A stretch of 64,000 bases of DNA from a bacterium (GTDB taxonomy: Bacteria; Krumholzibacteriota; Krumholzibacteriia; LZORAL124-64-63). The notes beneath the pieces are model-generated. The model saw only the letters and a list, made by a program, of their open reading frames with translations, was not told the DNA's origin and did no database searches. The stretch covers positions 1,550,001-1,614,000 of the forward strand of contig JADJQR010000001.1 of assembly GCA_016712675.1 (NCBI GenBank), read 5' to 3'. The position numbers were made by a program, and so were the translations under genes. Positions 24,067-32,318 of this stretch are shown here, piece by piece. Numbering within the stretch: position 1 is the stretch's first letter; the number at the start of each line of letters is the position of its first letter.

Positions 24067-26087
24067 CGCGCAGAGGAGCGTGGCTTCGACGACGATTGCG
24101 GTCCCGCACGCGCCCGTGGCTGTGGCTGGGGCCGTGGCTGCTGTTGGCCGGCGCCGCGGCGGCCCAGGAGGGCGGGCGCGACCCCGGGTTGCCCGAACTG
24201 CCCGAACTGCCCGGTTTCCCGGGCGTGCGACCGGATCGTCCATTGCCGTCGGGCGCCATCGACGTGATGGAACTGCGCAGGCGCCTGACCGAACTGGACC
24301 GACTGCTCATGCTCGGCAGCGCCCCGCGCGCCGCCGCGCTACTTGCGGATCTGGCCCAGCATTCGGTGCTCTCGCGCGAACTGGTGCCGCGGCGCATCGA
24401 ACTGGAGCAGCTGCGCGGCGATCATGCCGCAGCGCTGGAACTCTGCCGGGGCGCCGTGGCCGATCAACCGCGCAATCCCGGGCTGTGGCGCGAACTGGCG
24501 TCGTCGCTGCTGGCGCTGGACCGGCCCGATTCGGCGCGTCTGGCGCTGGATCGGTTCCTGGCGCTCAGCCCGAACGTCCGCAGTTCCGGCATGGTCGCCG
24601 TCGAGATGCTCAGCGCGGCGGGACAGCCGGCTTCGGCCCTGGCGGTGATCGATTCGTTGAGAGGTACGCTGGGCGAGCCCCGGTACCAGGGCCTCGAGCG
24701 GGCGACGCTGCTGCTGGCGCTCGACCGCCAGGCGGAGGCTGCCGGGGAAGCGCATGCCGAATTGGTGAGCGGGCCTTACAACCTGCCCCTGCTGCGCGCG
24801 GCGTTGCTGGACGGACCATACCTGGAACGCGCCCCTACTGTGTTCGATGCACGGCTGCTGGAACTCGCGCGCGGCGCGGGCGGGTCGCCGTCGGCTCTCG
24901 TGCTGGGCGCGAACCTGCTCGTGGCGCGGGGAGACGCGGCGGCAGCGCTGGGGCTGGTCCTGCCGCTCGCGGCGAAACACGAAGGCGCGCTGCTCCTGTT
25001 GCAGAACGCCGTCATCCTCCTGCGCGAGAGGGCGCAGGACGAGCCAGGGGCACCGGCGGGGCCGCATGTGCAGGCAACCTTCGACTACCTGCTGGGCGTG
25101 TTGGCGGAGCTGTCGGCGCCGGTGTCCGCCTCACCTGCCCTGAGGGCCCGCGCGGCCGACATCCTGGCCGAGGTCTGCGAACTGGCGCTCGGACGCGGGC
25201 TGCTCGGACCGGACCCACGCGCGGCGGTTGCCCGGTTCGATGACCTGCTTGCCCAGGTGAGGGCCGTGAACCCGGGCAGCGAGTTCCTCTATTCATCGCG
25301 CATCCGCTTGGCCGCCTATCGACGCGACGTGCTCGGCGAGCCACGCGAGGCCGCCCGCGGGCTCGAACGACTGGCGATGGACATGAACCTGCCCACCGAA
25401 GGCCTGGCGATGGTGAGGCTCACGCTCGGCGAGTGCTATCTCGCGGCCGGAGACACGGCACGCGGCCGGCAGGTGTTGACCGCGCTGGGTCGCGATCCCG
25501 AGTTCAGGCAGGCGGGCGGACAGGCCCACTACAACCTGGCCCGCCTGGATCTTGCCGAGGGCCACTATGCCACCGCCCGCGACAGGTTCGCCGTCATCGC
25601 GCTGGACAACCCGGCCGCGCCCTACGCCAACGATGCCCTGGACCTGGGCCTGGCACTGGCCGAGGAACTGGAGAACCCCGGCGGCGGTCCGACCATCCTG
25701 CAGTGGTATGCGCAGGCGGTCTACGCCGAGCTGACGGCGCAGCCGGCTGCGCGGCTGGCGGCGCTGGAGCGCTTCGTGGCGGAAGCCACCGCGCTTCTGG
25801 ACCTTGCCGAGCCGCAGCATCTGCTCGAGCGCGGTCGCTGGGAGCTGGCGCGGACCCTGGCCGACACCGGGCGCGGTGAAGAGGCCCTCGCGCAGCTGGA
25901 GGCGCTCGTGGCCGCGCACCCGGCGGGTCGCTTCCCGGGCGCGGCGCTGCAGCTGGCCGGGCGGCTCTACCTGGAGTCGGGGCGTCCGGACCGTGCCCGC
26001 GACACCTGGCAGCGCCTGCTGGCTCAGTACCCGTCGTTCCTGTTCGGCGACGATGTCCGCGACGACCTCAGGAGGCTCCCGCGATGA
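24063..26087 (+). CDS. Exported tetratricopeptide-repeat protein
   Basis: Protein of 674 residues beginning at a GTG that overlaps the previous stop (GTGA). A signal peptide (PWLWLGPWLLLAGAAAAQ) precedes a Pro/Leu-rich linker and then helical pairs of TPR type through the rest, for example LEQLRGDHAAALELCRGAVADQPRNPGLWRELASSLLALDRPDSARLALDRFL and, at the C-terminus, EEALAQLEALVAAHPAGRFPGAALQLAGRLYLESGRPDRARDTW. Its last unit ends near an Asp-Asp-Val-Arg-Asp-Asp motif. It probably serves as a periplasmic scaffold for the other operon products. The stop overlaps the next ATG (ATGA). Confidence 0.8.
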   Translation: MTRRGAWLRRRLRSRTRPWLWLGPWLLLAGAAAAQEGGRDPGLPELPELPGFPGVRPDRPLPSGAIDVMELRRRLTELDRLLMLGSAPRAAALLADLAQHSVLSRELVPRRIELEQLRGDHAAALELCRGAVADQPRNPGLWRELASSLLALDRPDSARLALDRFLALSPNVRSSGMVAVEMLSAAGQPASALAVIDSLRGTLGEPRYQGLERATLLLALDRQAEAAGEAHAELVSGPYNLPLLRAALLDGPYLERAPTVFDARLLELARGAGGSPSALVLGANLLVARGDAAAALGLVLPLAAKHEGALLLLQNAVILLRERAQDEPGAPAGPHVQATFDYLLGVLAELSAPVSASPALRARAADILAEVCELALGRGLLGPDPRAAVARFDDLLAQVRAVNPGSEFLYSSRIRLAAYRRDVLGEPREAARGLERLAMDMNLPTEGLAMVRLTLGECYLAAGDTARGRQVLTALGRDPEFRQAGGQAHYNLARLDLAEGHYATARDRFAVIALDNPAAPYANDALDLGLALAEELENPGGGPTILQWYAQAVYAELTAQPAARLAALERFVAEATALLDLAEPQHLLERGRWELARTLADTGRGEEALAQLEALVAAHPAGRFPGAALQLAGRLYLESGRPDRARDTWQRLLAQYPSFLFGDDVRDDLRRLPR

Positions 26088-27367
26088 AGACCGGATCCCG
26101 TCGGCGGATCGGCATGGCATCCTTGACGTTCCTGTTGCTGTTGCTCGCGGCCGCGGGCGCGCGTGCGGCCGACTGGTTGCTGCTACCTATGGATCTGGCG
26201 CAGCGCAACCACCTGCGTGCGTACGGAGTGGCGTTCCATGCGCTCGAGAACGGAGACCGGGTGACCTGGCTGCTCAACTACCGCGGCGGCAGCTTCCTGC
26301 TGGCCGACACGCAGCGTACGCGCCTGGACTCGCGGCTGCTCGGCGTCGATTTCGAGCCGATCGGCGACGCGGACCTGGCGACGATCCGCGCCACTGTGGC
26401 GCAGGAGAACATGGACGAGGTGCTGCTCGAGAAGCCGCCCCGCATCGCCGTCTACAGCCCGCCCTACATGCAACCCTGGGACGACGCGGTGACGATGGCC
26501 CTGACCTACGCGGAAGTGCCATTCGACGTGATCTACGACACGGAGGTGCTGGAAGGCGGGCTTCGCGACTACGACTGGCTACACCTGCACCACGAGGACT
26601 TCACGGGCCAATACGGGAAGTTCTACGCCAGCTTCGGGCTCGAGCCCTGGTACCTGGAGCAGAAGCATTTCCAGGAGGAGCTGGCTCGCTCGCTGGGATA
26701 CGGCACGGTGTGGCAGCAGAAGCACGCGGTGGCGCTCACGATCCGCCAGTACGTGGAGGGCGGCGGCTTCCTGTTCGCGATGTGCTCGGCGACCGACTCG
26801 ATCGACATCGCGCTGGCTTGGCTGGGGACGGACATCGTGGGCGAGCCGTACGACGGCACACCCGTGGATCCCGCCTGGCGGCAGAAGGCCGACTTCGACA
26901 GCGCGTTCGCCTTCGAGAACTTCAAGCTGACCATCAACCCGATGGTCTACGAATACTCCGACCTGGACACCAGCGACTATGCGCAGATGCGGGGCGCCGA
27001 GGCCGACTACTTCACGCTGTTCGCGTTCGCCGCCAAGTACGATCCGGTGCCGGCGATGCTCACGCAGAACCACGTCAATGTCATCAACGGCTTCCTTGGC
27101 CAGACCACGGGCTTCCAGCGACGGTTCCTCAAGCGGGCTGTGGTCGTGCTGGCGGCCGTCGAGGGCACCGAGGAGGTCAAGTACATCCATGGCCGACGGG
27201 GGCAGGGCACCTTCACATTCCTTGGCGGCCACGATCCGGAGGACTACCAGCACCGCGTCGGGGACGTGGCGACCGATCTGGATCTCTACCCCACATCGCC
27301 AGGGTATCGCCTGATCCTGAACAACGTGCTGTTCCCAGCCGCGCGCCAGAAGCCTCGTAAAACGTGA
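26084..27367 (+). CDS. Secreted 'asparagine synthetase B-like' amidotransferase-fold protein of FCB bacteria
   Basis: Protein of 427 residues with a signal peptide (ASLTFLLLLLAAAGARA). The start WLLLPMDLAQRNHLRAYGVAF and DRVTWLLNYRGGSFLL are hallmarks of a family often mis-annotated as asparagine synthetase B in Bacteroidota. No glutaminase N-terminal Cys or ATP-pyrophosphatase P-loop of true AsnB is present. Later segments (RIAVYSPPYMQPWDD, LRDYDWLHLHHEDFTGQYG, IRQYVEGGGFLFAMCSATDS, GHDPEDYQHRVGD) look like a class I amidotransferase/ThuA-type sandwich with a Cys in the nucleophile-elbow position (GGFLFAMCSA). An extracytoplasmic role is inferred from the leader. Last gene of the sigma-54 operon. 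Confidence 0.75.
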   Translation: MKTGSRRRIGMASLTFLLLLLAAAGARAADWLLLPMDLAQRNHLRAYGVAFHALENGDRVTWLLNYRGGSFLLADTQRTRLDSRLLGVDFEPIGDADLATIRATVAQENMDEVLLEKPPRIAVYSPPYMQPWDDAVTMALTYAEVPFDVIYDTEVLEGGLRDYDWLHLHHEDFTGQYGKFYASFGLEPWYLEQKHFQEELARSLGYGTVWQQKHAVALTIRQYVEGGGFLFAMCSATDSIDIALAWLGTDIVGEPYDGTPVDPAWRQKADFDSAFAFENFKLTINPMVYEYSDLDTSDYAQMRGAEADYFTLFAFAAKYDPVPAMLTQNHVNVINGFLGQTTGFQRRFLKRAVVVLAAVEGTEEVKYIHGRRGQGTFTFLGGHDPEDYQHRVGDVATDLDLYPTSPGYRLILNNVLFPAARQKPRKT

Positions 27368-27410
27368 TCCGACAATATGTTGTTTTGTGGTGGCATATAC
27401 CAGACTTGTT

Positions 27411-27419
27411 TGATATGAT
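27411..27419 (+). promoter_or_regulatory. Extended -10 promoter upstream of the zinc-ribbon gene
   Basis: TGATATGAT combines a TG dinucleotide with a TATGAT -10 hexamer (27414-27419) in a short A/T-rich stretch. The -35 region (TGGCAT, 17 bases away) is poor. The start of transcription would fall near 27426, some 48 bases before the ATG. Confidence 0.4.
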
Positions 27420-27473
27420 TTCGCGTGGCGCGCGCGGCAAACCCGCTGGGCGTGCCCCGGGAGGATGTGAGGG

Positions 27474-27659
27474 ATGGACTATCCAGAGTGCAGGAAATGC
27501 GGCGAAGGCCTGTTGCTGCCGCTTTCGGACTACGGGCGCGACGGCGCCGCGATCCACTACAAGGCGTGGGTCTGCCACAATCCGGGCTGCGGCTTCAGCA
27601 TCCGGATCGACAACGGCGAGATCAGCTTCGGCAAGGGACTGCGCGAATCGGCCAAATAG
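27474..27659 (+). CDS. Small zinc-ribbon protein
   Basis: A 61-residue cytoplasmic protein starting at ATG 27474 behind a G-rich ribosome-binding site (GGGAGGATGTGAGGG). Two Cys pairs, CRKCG near residue 6 and CHNPGC near residue 34, are spaced like a rubredoxin-type zinc ribbon. The chain between them is YGRDGAAIHYKAWV, and it ends ISFGKGLRESAK. Such small ribbons often bind nucleic acid or act as protein modules. No function can be assigned. It faces the CPBP protease gene tail to tail. Confidence 0.7.
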   Translation: MDYPECRKCGEGLLLPLSDYGRDGAAIHYKAWVCHNPGCGFSIRIDNGEISFGKGLRESAK

Positions 27660-27681
27660 GAAAGCGGACCCGGGAGCGGGT

Positions 27682-28485
27682 TCAGCGGGGGCGCGCGCGC
27701 CAGAGCCAGCGGCCGGTCAGCACCAGCATCGCGAGCGAGCCGGCGGCCAAGGCCAGATCCGTGGCGGTCGGTGCCTGTGCCTGCGCGCCGGGCGGTCCGG
27801 CGGCAACCATGACCGCCAAGGACACGCCGTTGTGCACGGCATGCGCGATCCAGCAGCACGTCAGGGAGCCGGTGGTCTCCCACACGAAGCCCAGCAGCGC
27901 GCCTACCGCGATCAGTCCCAGCAGGTACCACGGCTCGCCGTGCACGAGCCCGAACAGCAGCGCCGAGACGGCGATCGCCGGCCAGGGGCCCCAGGTACGG
28001 CTGAAAACGCGATGCACCAGCCCGCGGAAGACGAGTTCCTCCGCGAGGGGTCCCACGATGACCACCGCGAGCGCCGCAAAGGCGATCTCGGCCGGCGCCC
28101 CAGGCAGGTTCGCGGCGTAATGTGCCAGCCACTGCGGGTCGGCCGGGTGCAGGCGCTGGGACAACCAAGCCAGCAGTGAGCCCGGCGCCAGCGCTGCGAG
28201 TGCGACCATCACCGAGCCGACCACCATGCCGAGAGCGGGACGGCCCAAGGCGAAATCGCGGCGGGCCCGCCAGCGCCAGCGCCAGGCCAGGACCAATAAC
28301 GGCAGCAGGATGCCGCCGGCGGCTCCCGCCAGCACCGGCGCGAACAGGCCGCCACCTCGGTCGTACCACAGGAGTTGGCAGGCGAAGTTCGCCGCGACCA
28401 GGAGGCCCGCCAGGGCCAGCAGGCGGCCGCGGCTCCAGGTCTCCCACAGGCCGGGGGCGGCGGGCGGTGAGGTCGGTGCGGGCAT
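27682..28485 (-). CDS. CPBP-family intramembrane metalloprotease
   Basis: Protein of 267 residues with about seven or eight membrane segments. Three conserved motifs of the CPBP (CAAX protease and bacteriocin-processing) family are visible: AEELVFRG (motif 1, EExxxR), FGLVHGE (motif 2 His), and HAVHN (motif 3). Members are intramembrane endopeptidases of the type II CAAX protease superfamily. Bacterial substrates are mostly unknown. GGAAGAG upstream of ATG 28485 supports the start. The gene converges on the zinc-ribbon gene, with 22 bases between the stops. Confidence 0.88.
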   Translation of the reverse strand: MPAPTSPPAAPGLWETWSRGRLLALAGLLVAANFACQLLWYDRGGGLFAPVLAGAAGGILLPLLVLAWRWRWRARRDFALGRPALGMVVGSVMVALAALAPGSLLAWLSQRLHPADPQWLAHYAANLPGAPAEIAFAALAVVIVGPLAEELVFRGLVHRVFSRTWGPWPAIAVSALLFGLVHGEPWYLLGLIAVGALLGFVWETTGSLTCCWIAHAVHNGVSLAVMVAAGPPGAQAQAPTATDLALAAGSLAMLVLTGRWLWRARPR

Positions 28486-28594
28486 GCGCGAAAGCTCTTC
28501 CTGGCGGCGTCCGGCCGCGGTCGGAGGCGTGCGGCGCCGGCCGGGGTATGCATTCGGCGCGCGGAAAGGTTAGTATGGCCGACGGGATCCGCCA

Positions 28595-29350
28595 ATGAAA
28601 GGTGCCGCCGTGGCTGGACGCGCGATCGACGCGGTGATTTTCGACCTCGACAACACGCTCACCGACTTCATGAAGGCGAAGGAGGACTCCATCGCTGCCG
28701 CCGTCGACGCCCTGATCGACGCGGGCCTGCCGCTGGGCCGTCGCGAGGCCATCGACCGCATCTTCGCCATCTACCGGGAGAAGGGCATCGAGCACCAGCG
28801 CGTGTTCAACTTCTTCCTCGAGGAAACGGTGGGGCGCAGCGACGATCGCATGCTTGCCGCGGCGGTGCTGTCGTACCGGCGTGCCCGCGACGCCTCGCTG
28901 GTGCTCTACCCGCACGCGAAGCTGGTCCTCAACCGCCTGCTGAAGGACGGCTACAAGCTGGCCGTGGTGAGCGACGCGCCCCGCTTCGAGGCCTGGCTGC
29001 GCCTGACGGCGCTGGGCCTGCAGCACGCCTTCGACGTCGTGCTGACCTATGACGACACCGGGCACCGCAAGCCCGACCCCGAGGGCTTCCGCCTGGCGCT
29101 GGAGAAGCTGGGCGTCCCGGCTGACCGCGCGCTGGTGATCGGCGACTGGAAGGAGCGCGACATCCTCGGCGGCCGCAACGCGGGCGTGCTCACCGTCTAC
29201 GCGCGCTACGGCGACCTCTACTCCAAGTACGCGGACAAGGTGGCGGGGCAGGGACCGGAACCGGACTTCGTGGTCGACGACCTGCTGCAACTGCTCGAGG
29301 TGCTGGCGCGGCTGAACGGCACCGCGACCGAAGGGACGGTGCGCTCGTGA
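28595..29350 (+). CDS. HAD-superfamily phosphatase
   Basis: Protein of 251 residues with the HAD catalytic motif VIFDLDNTLTDF near residue 14, a helical cap (about 20-95), motif II (AVVSDAPR), motif III Lys (GHRKPDPEGF) and motif IV (VIGDWKERDILGGRNAG). The pattern is that of phosphoglycolate-phosphatase-like or haloacid-dehalogenase subclass I enzymes; the substrate cannot be predicted. An alternative start is GTG at 28610, which has a better-spaced AAAGG. Its stop overlaps the start of the NnrE-NnrD gene, suggesting joint expression in a metabolite-repair context. Confidence 0.88.
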   Translation: MKGAAVAGRAIDAVIFDLDNTLTDFMKAKEDSIAAAVDALIDAGLPLGRREAIDRIFAIYREKGIEHQRVFNFFLEETVGRSDDRMLAAAVLSYRRARDASLVLYPHAKLVLNRLLKDGYKLAVVSDAPRFEAWLRLTALGLQHAFDVVLTYDDTGHRKPDPEGFRLALEKLGVPADRALVIGDWKERDILGGRNAGVLTVYARYGDLYSKYADKVAGQGPEPDFVVDDLLQLLEVLARLNGTATEGTVRS

Positions 29351-31089
29351 GGGTGGTCACCTCGACCCAGATGGCGGCGATCGACCGCCGGACGATCGAC
29401 GGCGGGGTGCCGTCGCTGGAACTGATGGAGCGGGCCGGCGCGGCGGTGGCCGGGCACGTGCTGGAACTGCTGTCCGAACACCAGGACGGCCACGGACACG
29501 ACCATGGGCACCCCGGCGGCCACGCCTGCGGCTCCGCGTGCGGTCATGACCACGATCACGACCACGCCGACGCCGCCGGCGACGGTGAGGATGCTCCCTG
29601 CGGGCACGAGGCGACCGACCCCTGCGTGCTGGTGGTCTGCGGCCGCGGCAACAACGGCGGCGACGGCCTGGTGGTCGCGCGCCTGCTGGCGGCCGAGGGC
29701 GTGCCGGTGGTCGTGATGCTTCTGGCGGCCCCGCGCGAGATGGCGAAGGACGCGCGCCGGAATCTCGAACGGTTGCCCGAGGCGGTCGAGGTCGTGCAGC
29801 CGCGGGCGGCCGACTGGCCGGACGTCTATGCGGAACTGGCCCAGGGCGCCGGCGTCGTGGTCGACGCCGTGCTCGGCACGGGCGCCCGGCTGCCGCTGGA
29901 GGCGCCGCTGGCGGCGCTCCTGCGCGCGATGAACGACGCCGCCGTGCCCACCCTGGCAATCGATGTGCCTTCGGGCGTCCACGGTGATGACGGACATGTC
30001 GACCCCGTGGCTGTGGCCGCCGACGTGACGGTGACCATCGGCCTGCCGAAGCTGGGCCTGCTGCTAGCGCCCGGTCGCGACTACGCCGGGCGGGTGGAGG
30101 TCGAGGACATCGGCTTCGACCCGGCGGTGTGCGCCGAACTGGCGGGGCCCTTGCACTGGCAGGACCGGACCGGCTACCTGCCGCTGCTGCCGCCGCGCCC
30201 GACCACGGTCCACAAGGGCGACTGCGGCCACCTGCTGCTGGTGGCCGGCTCGCGGGCGTACGGCGGGGCTGCACACCTGGCGGGGCTCGGGGCCCTGCGT
30301 TCAGGGATCGGGATGCTCACGCTGGCGGCGCCGGAGCCCCTGGAGGCGGCCCTGCGCGTGGCGCTGCCCGAAGCGGTGCTGTGCCCCCTGCCGGCGACGG
30401 CCGCCGGCACGCTGGCGCCGGTGGCTGACAGCGATGCACGCGCGCTGCTCGGCCGCGCAGGGGCGGTGGCCATCGGTCCCGGGCTCGGGGATGACGAAGC
30501 CACCGACGGCTGGGTCCGCGCCTTCGCAGGCACCGTGACGCTGCCGATGGTGATCGACGCCGACGGGCTGAACGCGTGGTCGCGCGGGGGACGGGAACCG
30601 TCGTTCGCCGGGCGCCAGGTCGTGCTGACGCCGCATCCGGGCGAGTTCGCGCGGCTGGCAGGCCTGCCGGTGGCCGAGGTCGCCGCCAGGCGGCTGGAAC
30701 TCGCGGCCTGGGCGGCCGACCGCTGGGGCGCGGTGGTGGTGTTGAAGGGCTCGCCGGCCATCATCGGCGTGCCGGGCGAGGGTGCCTGGATCAACGCGGC
30801 CGGCGATGACGCACTGGCCCGCGGCGGCGCCGGCGACGTGCTGACCGGGTTGATCGGCGGCCTGCTGGCGCAAGGCCTCTGCGCGCGCGATGCCGCGCTG
30901 CTCGGTTGCTACGTGCACGGACTGGCGGGAACCGCCGCCGCCCGCGAGGTGTCCAGCCGCGGCGTGCTCGTGCGCGAGGTGGCCGCCGCGATCGGTCCGC
31001 AGTGGCTGGCCCTGGAGCGCGAGGCGAGCGGTGTCGCCGCGCTGCGCGAACGGCTCTGGCCGTCGTGGCCGGAAGCGGGGCCGCGGTGA
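29347..31089 (+). CDS. nnrE-nnrD: Bifunctional NAD(P)H-hydrate epimerase / dehydratase with His-rich insertion
   Basis: Fusion protein of 580 residues that repairs hydrated NAD(P)H: the N-terminal epimerase (YjeF_N) interconverts R and S hydrates, and the C-terminal ADP/ATP-dependent dehydratase restores NAD(P)H. Epimerase motifs: ASTQMAAIDRRTI-like opening (TSTQMAAIDR), CGRGNNGGDG, VVDAVLGTG, and AIDVPSGVHGDDG. Dehydratase motifs: HKGDCGHLLLVAGS, a VLTPHPGEFARL stretch, VVLKGSPAIIG, and GGAGDVLTGLIGGLLAQG. Between the first helix and the first strand of the epimerase (about residues 44-92) lies a non-family insertion with 11 His and several Cys in alternating His-Asp and His-Gly pairs. It overlaps the HAD gene upstream and the tsaD start downstream. 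Confidence 0.93.
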   Translation: MRVVTSTQMAAIDRRTIDGGVPSLELMERAGAAVAGHVLELLSEHQDGHGHDHGHPGGHACGSACGHDHDHDHADAAGDGEDAPCGHEATDPCVLVVCGRGNNGGDGLVVARLLAAEGVPVVVMLLAAPREMAKDARRNLERLPEAVEVVQPRAADWPDVYAELAQGAGVVVDAVLGTGARLPLEAPLAALLRAMNDAAVPTLAIDVPSGVHGDDGHVDPVAVAADVTVTIGLPKLGLLLAPGRDYAGRVEVEDIGFDPAVCAELAGPLHWQDRTGYLPLLPPRPTTVHKGDCGHLLLVAGSRAYGGAAHLAGLGALRSGIGMLTLAAPEPLEAALRVALPEAVLCPLPATAAGTLAPVADSDARALLGRAGAVAIGPGLGDDEATDGWVRAFAGTVTLPMVIDADGLNAWSRGGREPSFAGRQVVLTPHPGEFARLAGLPVAEVAARRLELAAWAADRWGAVVVLKGSPAIIGVPGEGAWINAAGDDALARGGAGDVLTGLIGGLLAQGLCARDAALLGCYVHGLAGTAAAREVSSRGVLVREVAAAIGPQWLALEREASGVAALRERLWPSWPEAGPR

Positions 31090-32096
31090 GGGTGCTGGGG
31101 ATCGAGACCTCGTGCGACGACACGTCGGTGGCGCTCTACGACAGCGAGGGCGGTGTCGCGGCCAACCTCCTCAGCTCGCAGGTCGACCTCCATGGCGTGT
31201 TCGGGGGCGTCGTGCCGGAGCTGGCCAGCCGCGCCCACCTGGTCAACCTGCTGCCGATGGTCGATCTGCTGCTGGAGCGGCAGGGCCTGCGGACGCGCGA
31301 TCTCGATGGCGTGGCCGTGACAGCCGGTCCGGGCCTGCTGGGCGCGCTGCTGGTGGGGCTGTCGACCGCCAAGGCGATCTGCTACGCGGCGGATCTGCCC
31401 CTGGTCGGCGTGCACCATCTCGAAGGGCATATCCTGGCCAATGCCCTCAGCGCCGAAATGGTGCTGCCGGCAGCCGTGCTCATCGTCTCGGGCGGGCACA
31501 CCGAGGTGGTCCACATGCCCGAGGTCGGCCGCTACGAGCGGCTGGGCGGCACGCTCGACGACGCGGCCGGCGAGGCGTTCGACAAGACGGCCAAGCTGCT
31601 GGGCCTGCCCTACCCGGGCGGTCCGCCGGTCGATGCGGCCGCGCGGCGCGGCACGCCGGGCCGGTTCACCTTCCCTCGCCCGTTGCTGGCCGACCCGCGC
31701 ACGGTCTTCAGCTTCAGTGGCCTCAAGACAGCCGTGCGCACGGCCGTTGAGGGCCTGCCGCAGCCGCTGGACGAGCAGACTGTGGCCGACGTCTGCCTCG
31801 AGGCGCAGGAGGCCATCGTCGATGTCCTTTGCCACCGCCTGTTCCAGGCGGCGAGACGGCACCATGTCCGCGCGGTCTATCTTGCCGGCGGCGTGGCTGC
31901 CAACGGACGTCTGCGCGAGCGCGTGGCGGCCGAGGCTTCGCGCCGCGGCCTGCACTTCCTGCCGCCCGAACGGGTCTACTGCACCGACAACGCGGCCATG
32001 ATCGCCTATGCCGGCTGGTGCCAGCTGGCGGCCGGTCGTCGGGATCCGCTCTCCCTGGACAGCTTCGCCCGGGCCCCGCTGCCCTCCTGGCGCTGA
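31086..32096 (+). CDS. tsaD: tRNA N6-threonylcarbamoyladenosine transferase TsaD
   Basis: Catalytic subunit of the t6A synthase (with TsaB, TsaE, TsaC), which places threonylcarbamoyl on A37 of ANN-decoding tRNAs. The GTG at 31086 overlaps the preceding stop (GTGA) and gives 336 residues, the usual size. Motifs: MRVLGIETSCDDTSVAL at the start, GVVPELASRAH, the metal-binding HxxxH in VGVHHLEGH, LIVSGGHTEVV, GEAFDKTAKLLGLPYPGG, SFSGLKTAV, LAGGVAANGRLR and CTDNAAMIAYAG. All key residues appear intact. The gene ends the cluster that begins at the HAD phosphatase. Confidence 0.97.
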   Translation: MRVLGIETSCDDTSVALYDSEGGVAANLLSSQVDLHGVFGGVVPELASRAHLVNLLPMVDLLLERQGLRTRDLDGVAVTAGPGLLGALLVGLSTAKAICYAADLPLVGVHHLEGHILANALSAEMVLPAAVLIVSGGHTEVVHMPEVGRYERLGGTLDDAAGEAFDKTAKLLGLPYPGGPPVDAAARRGTPGRFTFPRPLLADPRTVFSFSGLKTAVRTAVEGLPQPLDEQTVADVCLEAQEAIVDVLCHRLFQAARRHHVRAVYLAGGVAANGRLRERVAAEASRRGLHFLPPERVYCTDNAAMIAYAGWCQLAAGRRDPLSLDSFARAPLPSWR

Positions 32097-32318
32097 CGCT
32101 CGCCCCGCTGCGGACCAACCGGTCACACGGAGTTCACCGCCGCTCAAGCTGCACTGATTCCGGCCGATCAGTCGGCGGGGACGTTGCTGCAGGTCCCCGC
32201 GCCCCGGACCGTCCGGCTCCGAATTGCCTGCGTGGCATGAGCTTTGCGAACCCGGGCAGCAGTGCCGGGCCCCACCTGGGGGCCGGCCAAGAATCGCCCT
32301 TCCAGCCCCAGGGAGCCC

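Noticed and set aside
21862-24243. Minus-strand open frame of about 790 codons opposite the DUF4175-like gene
   Set aside because: It mirrors the Gln/Leu-rich coiled coil of the plus-strand gene and has no start signals or motifs.
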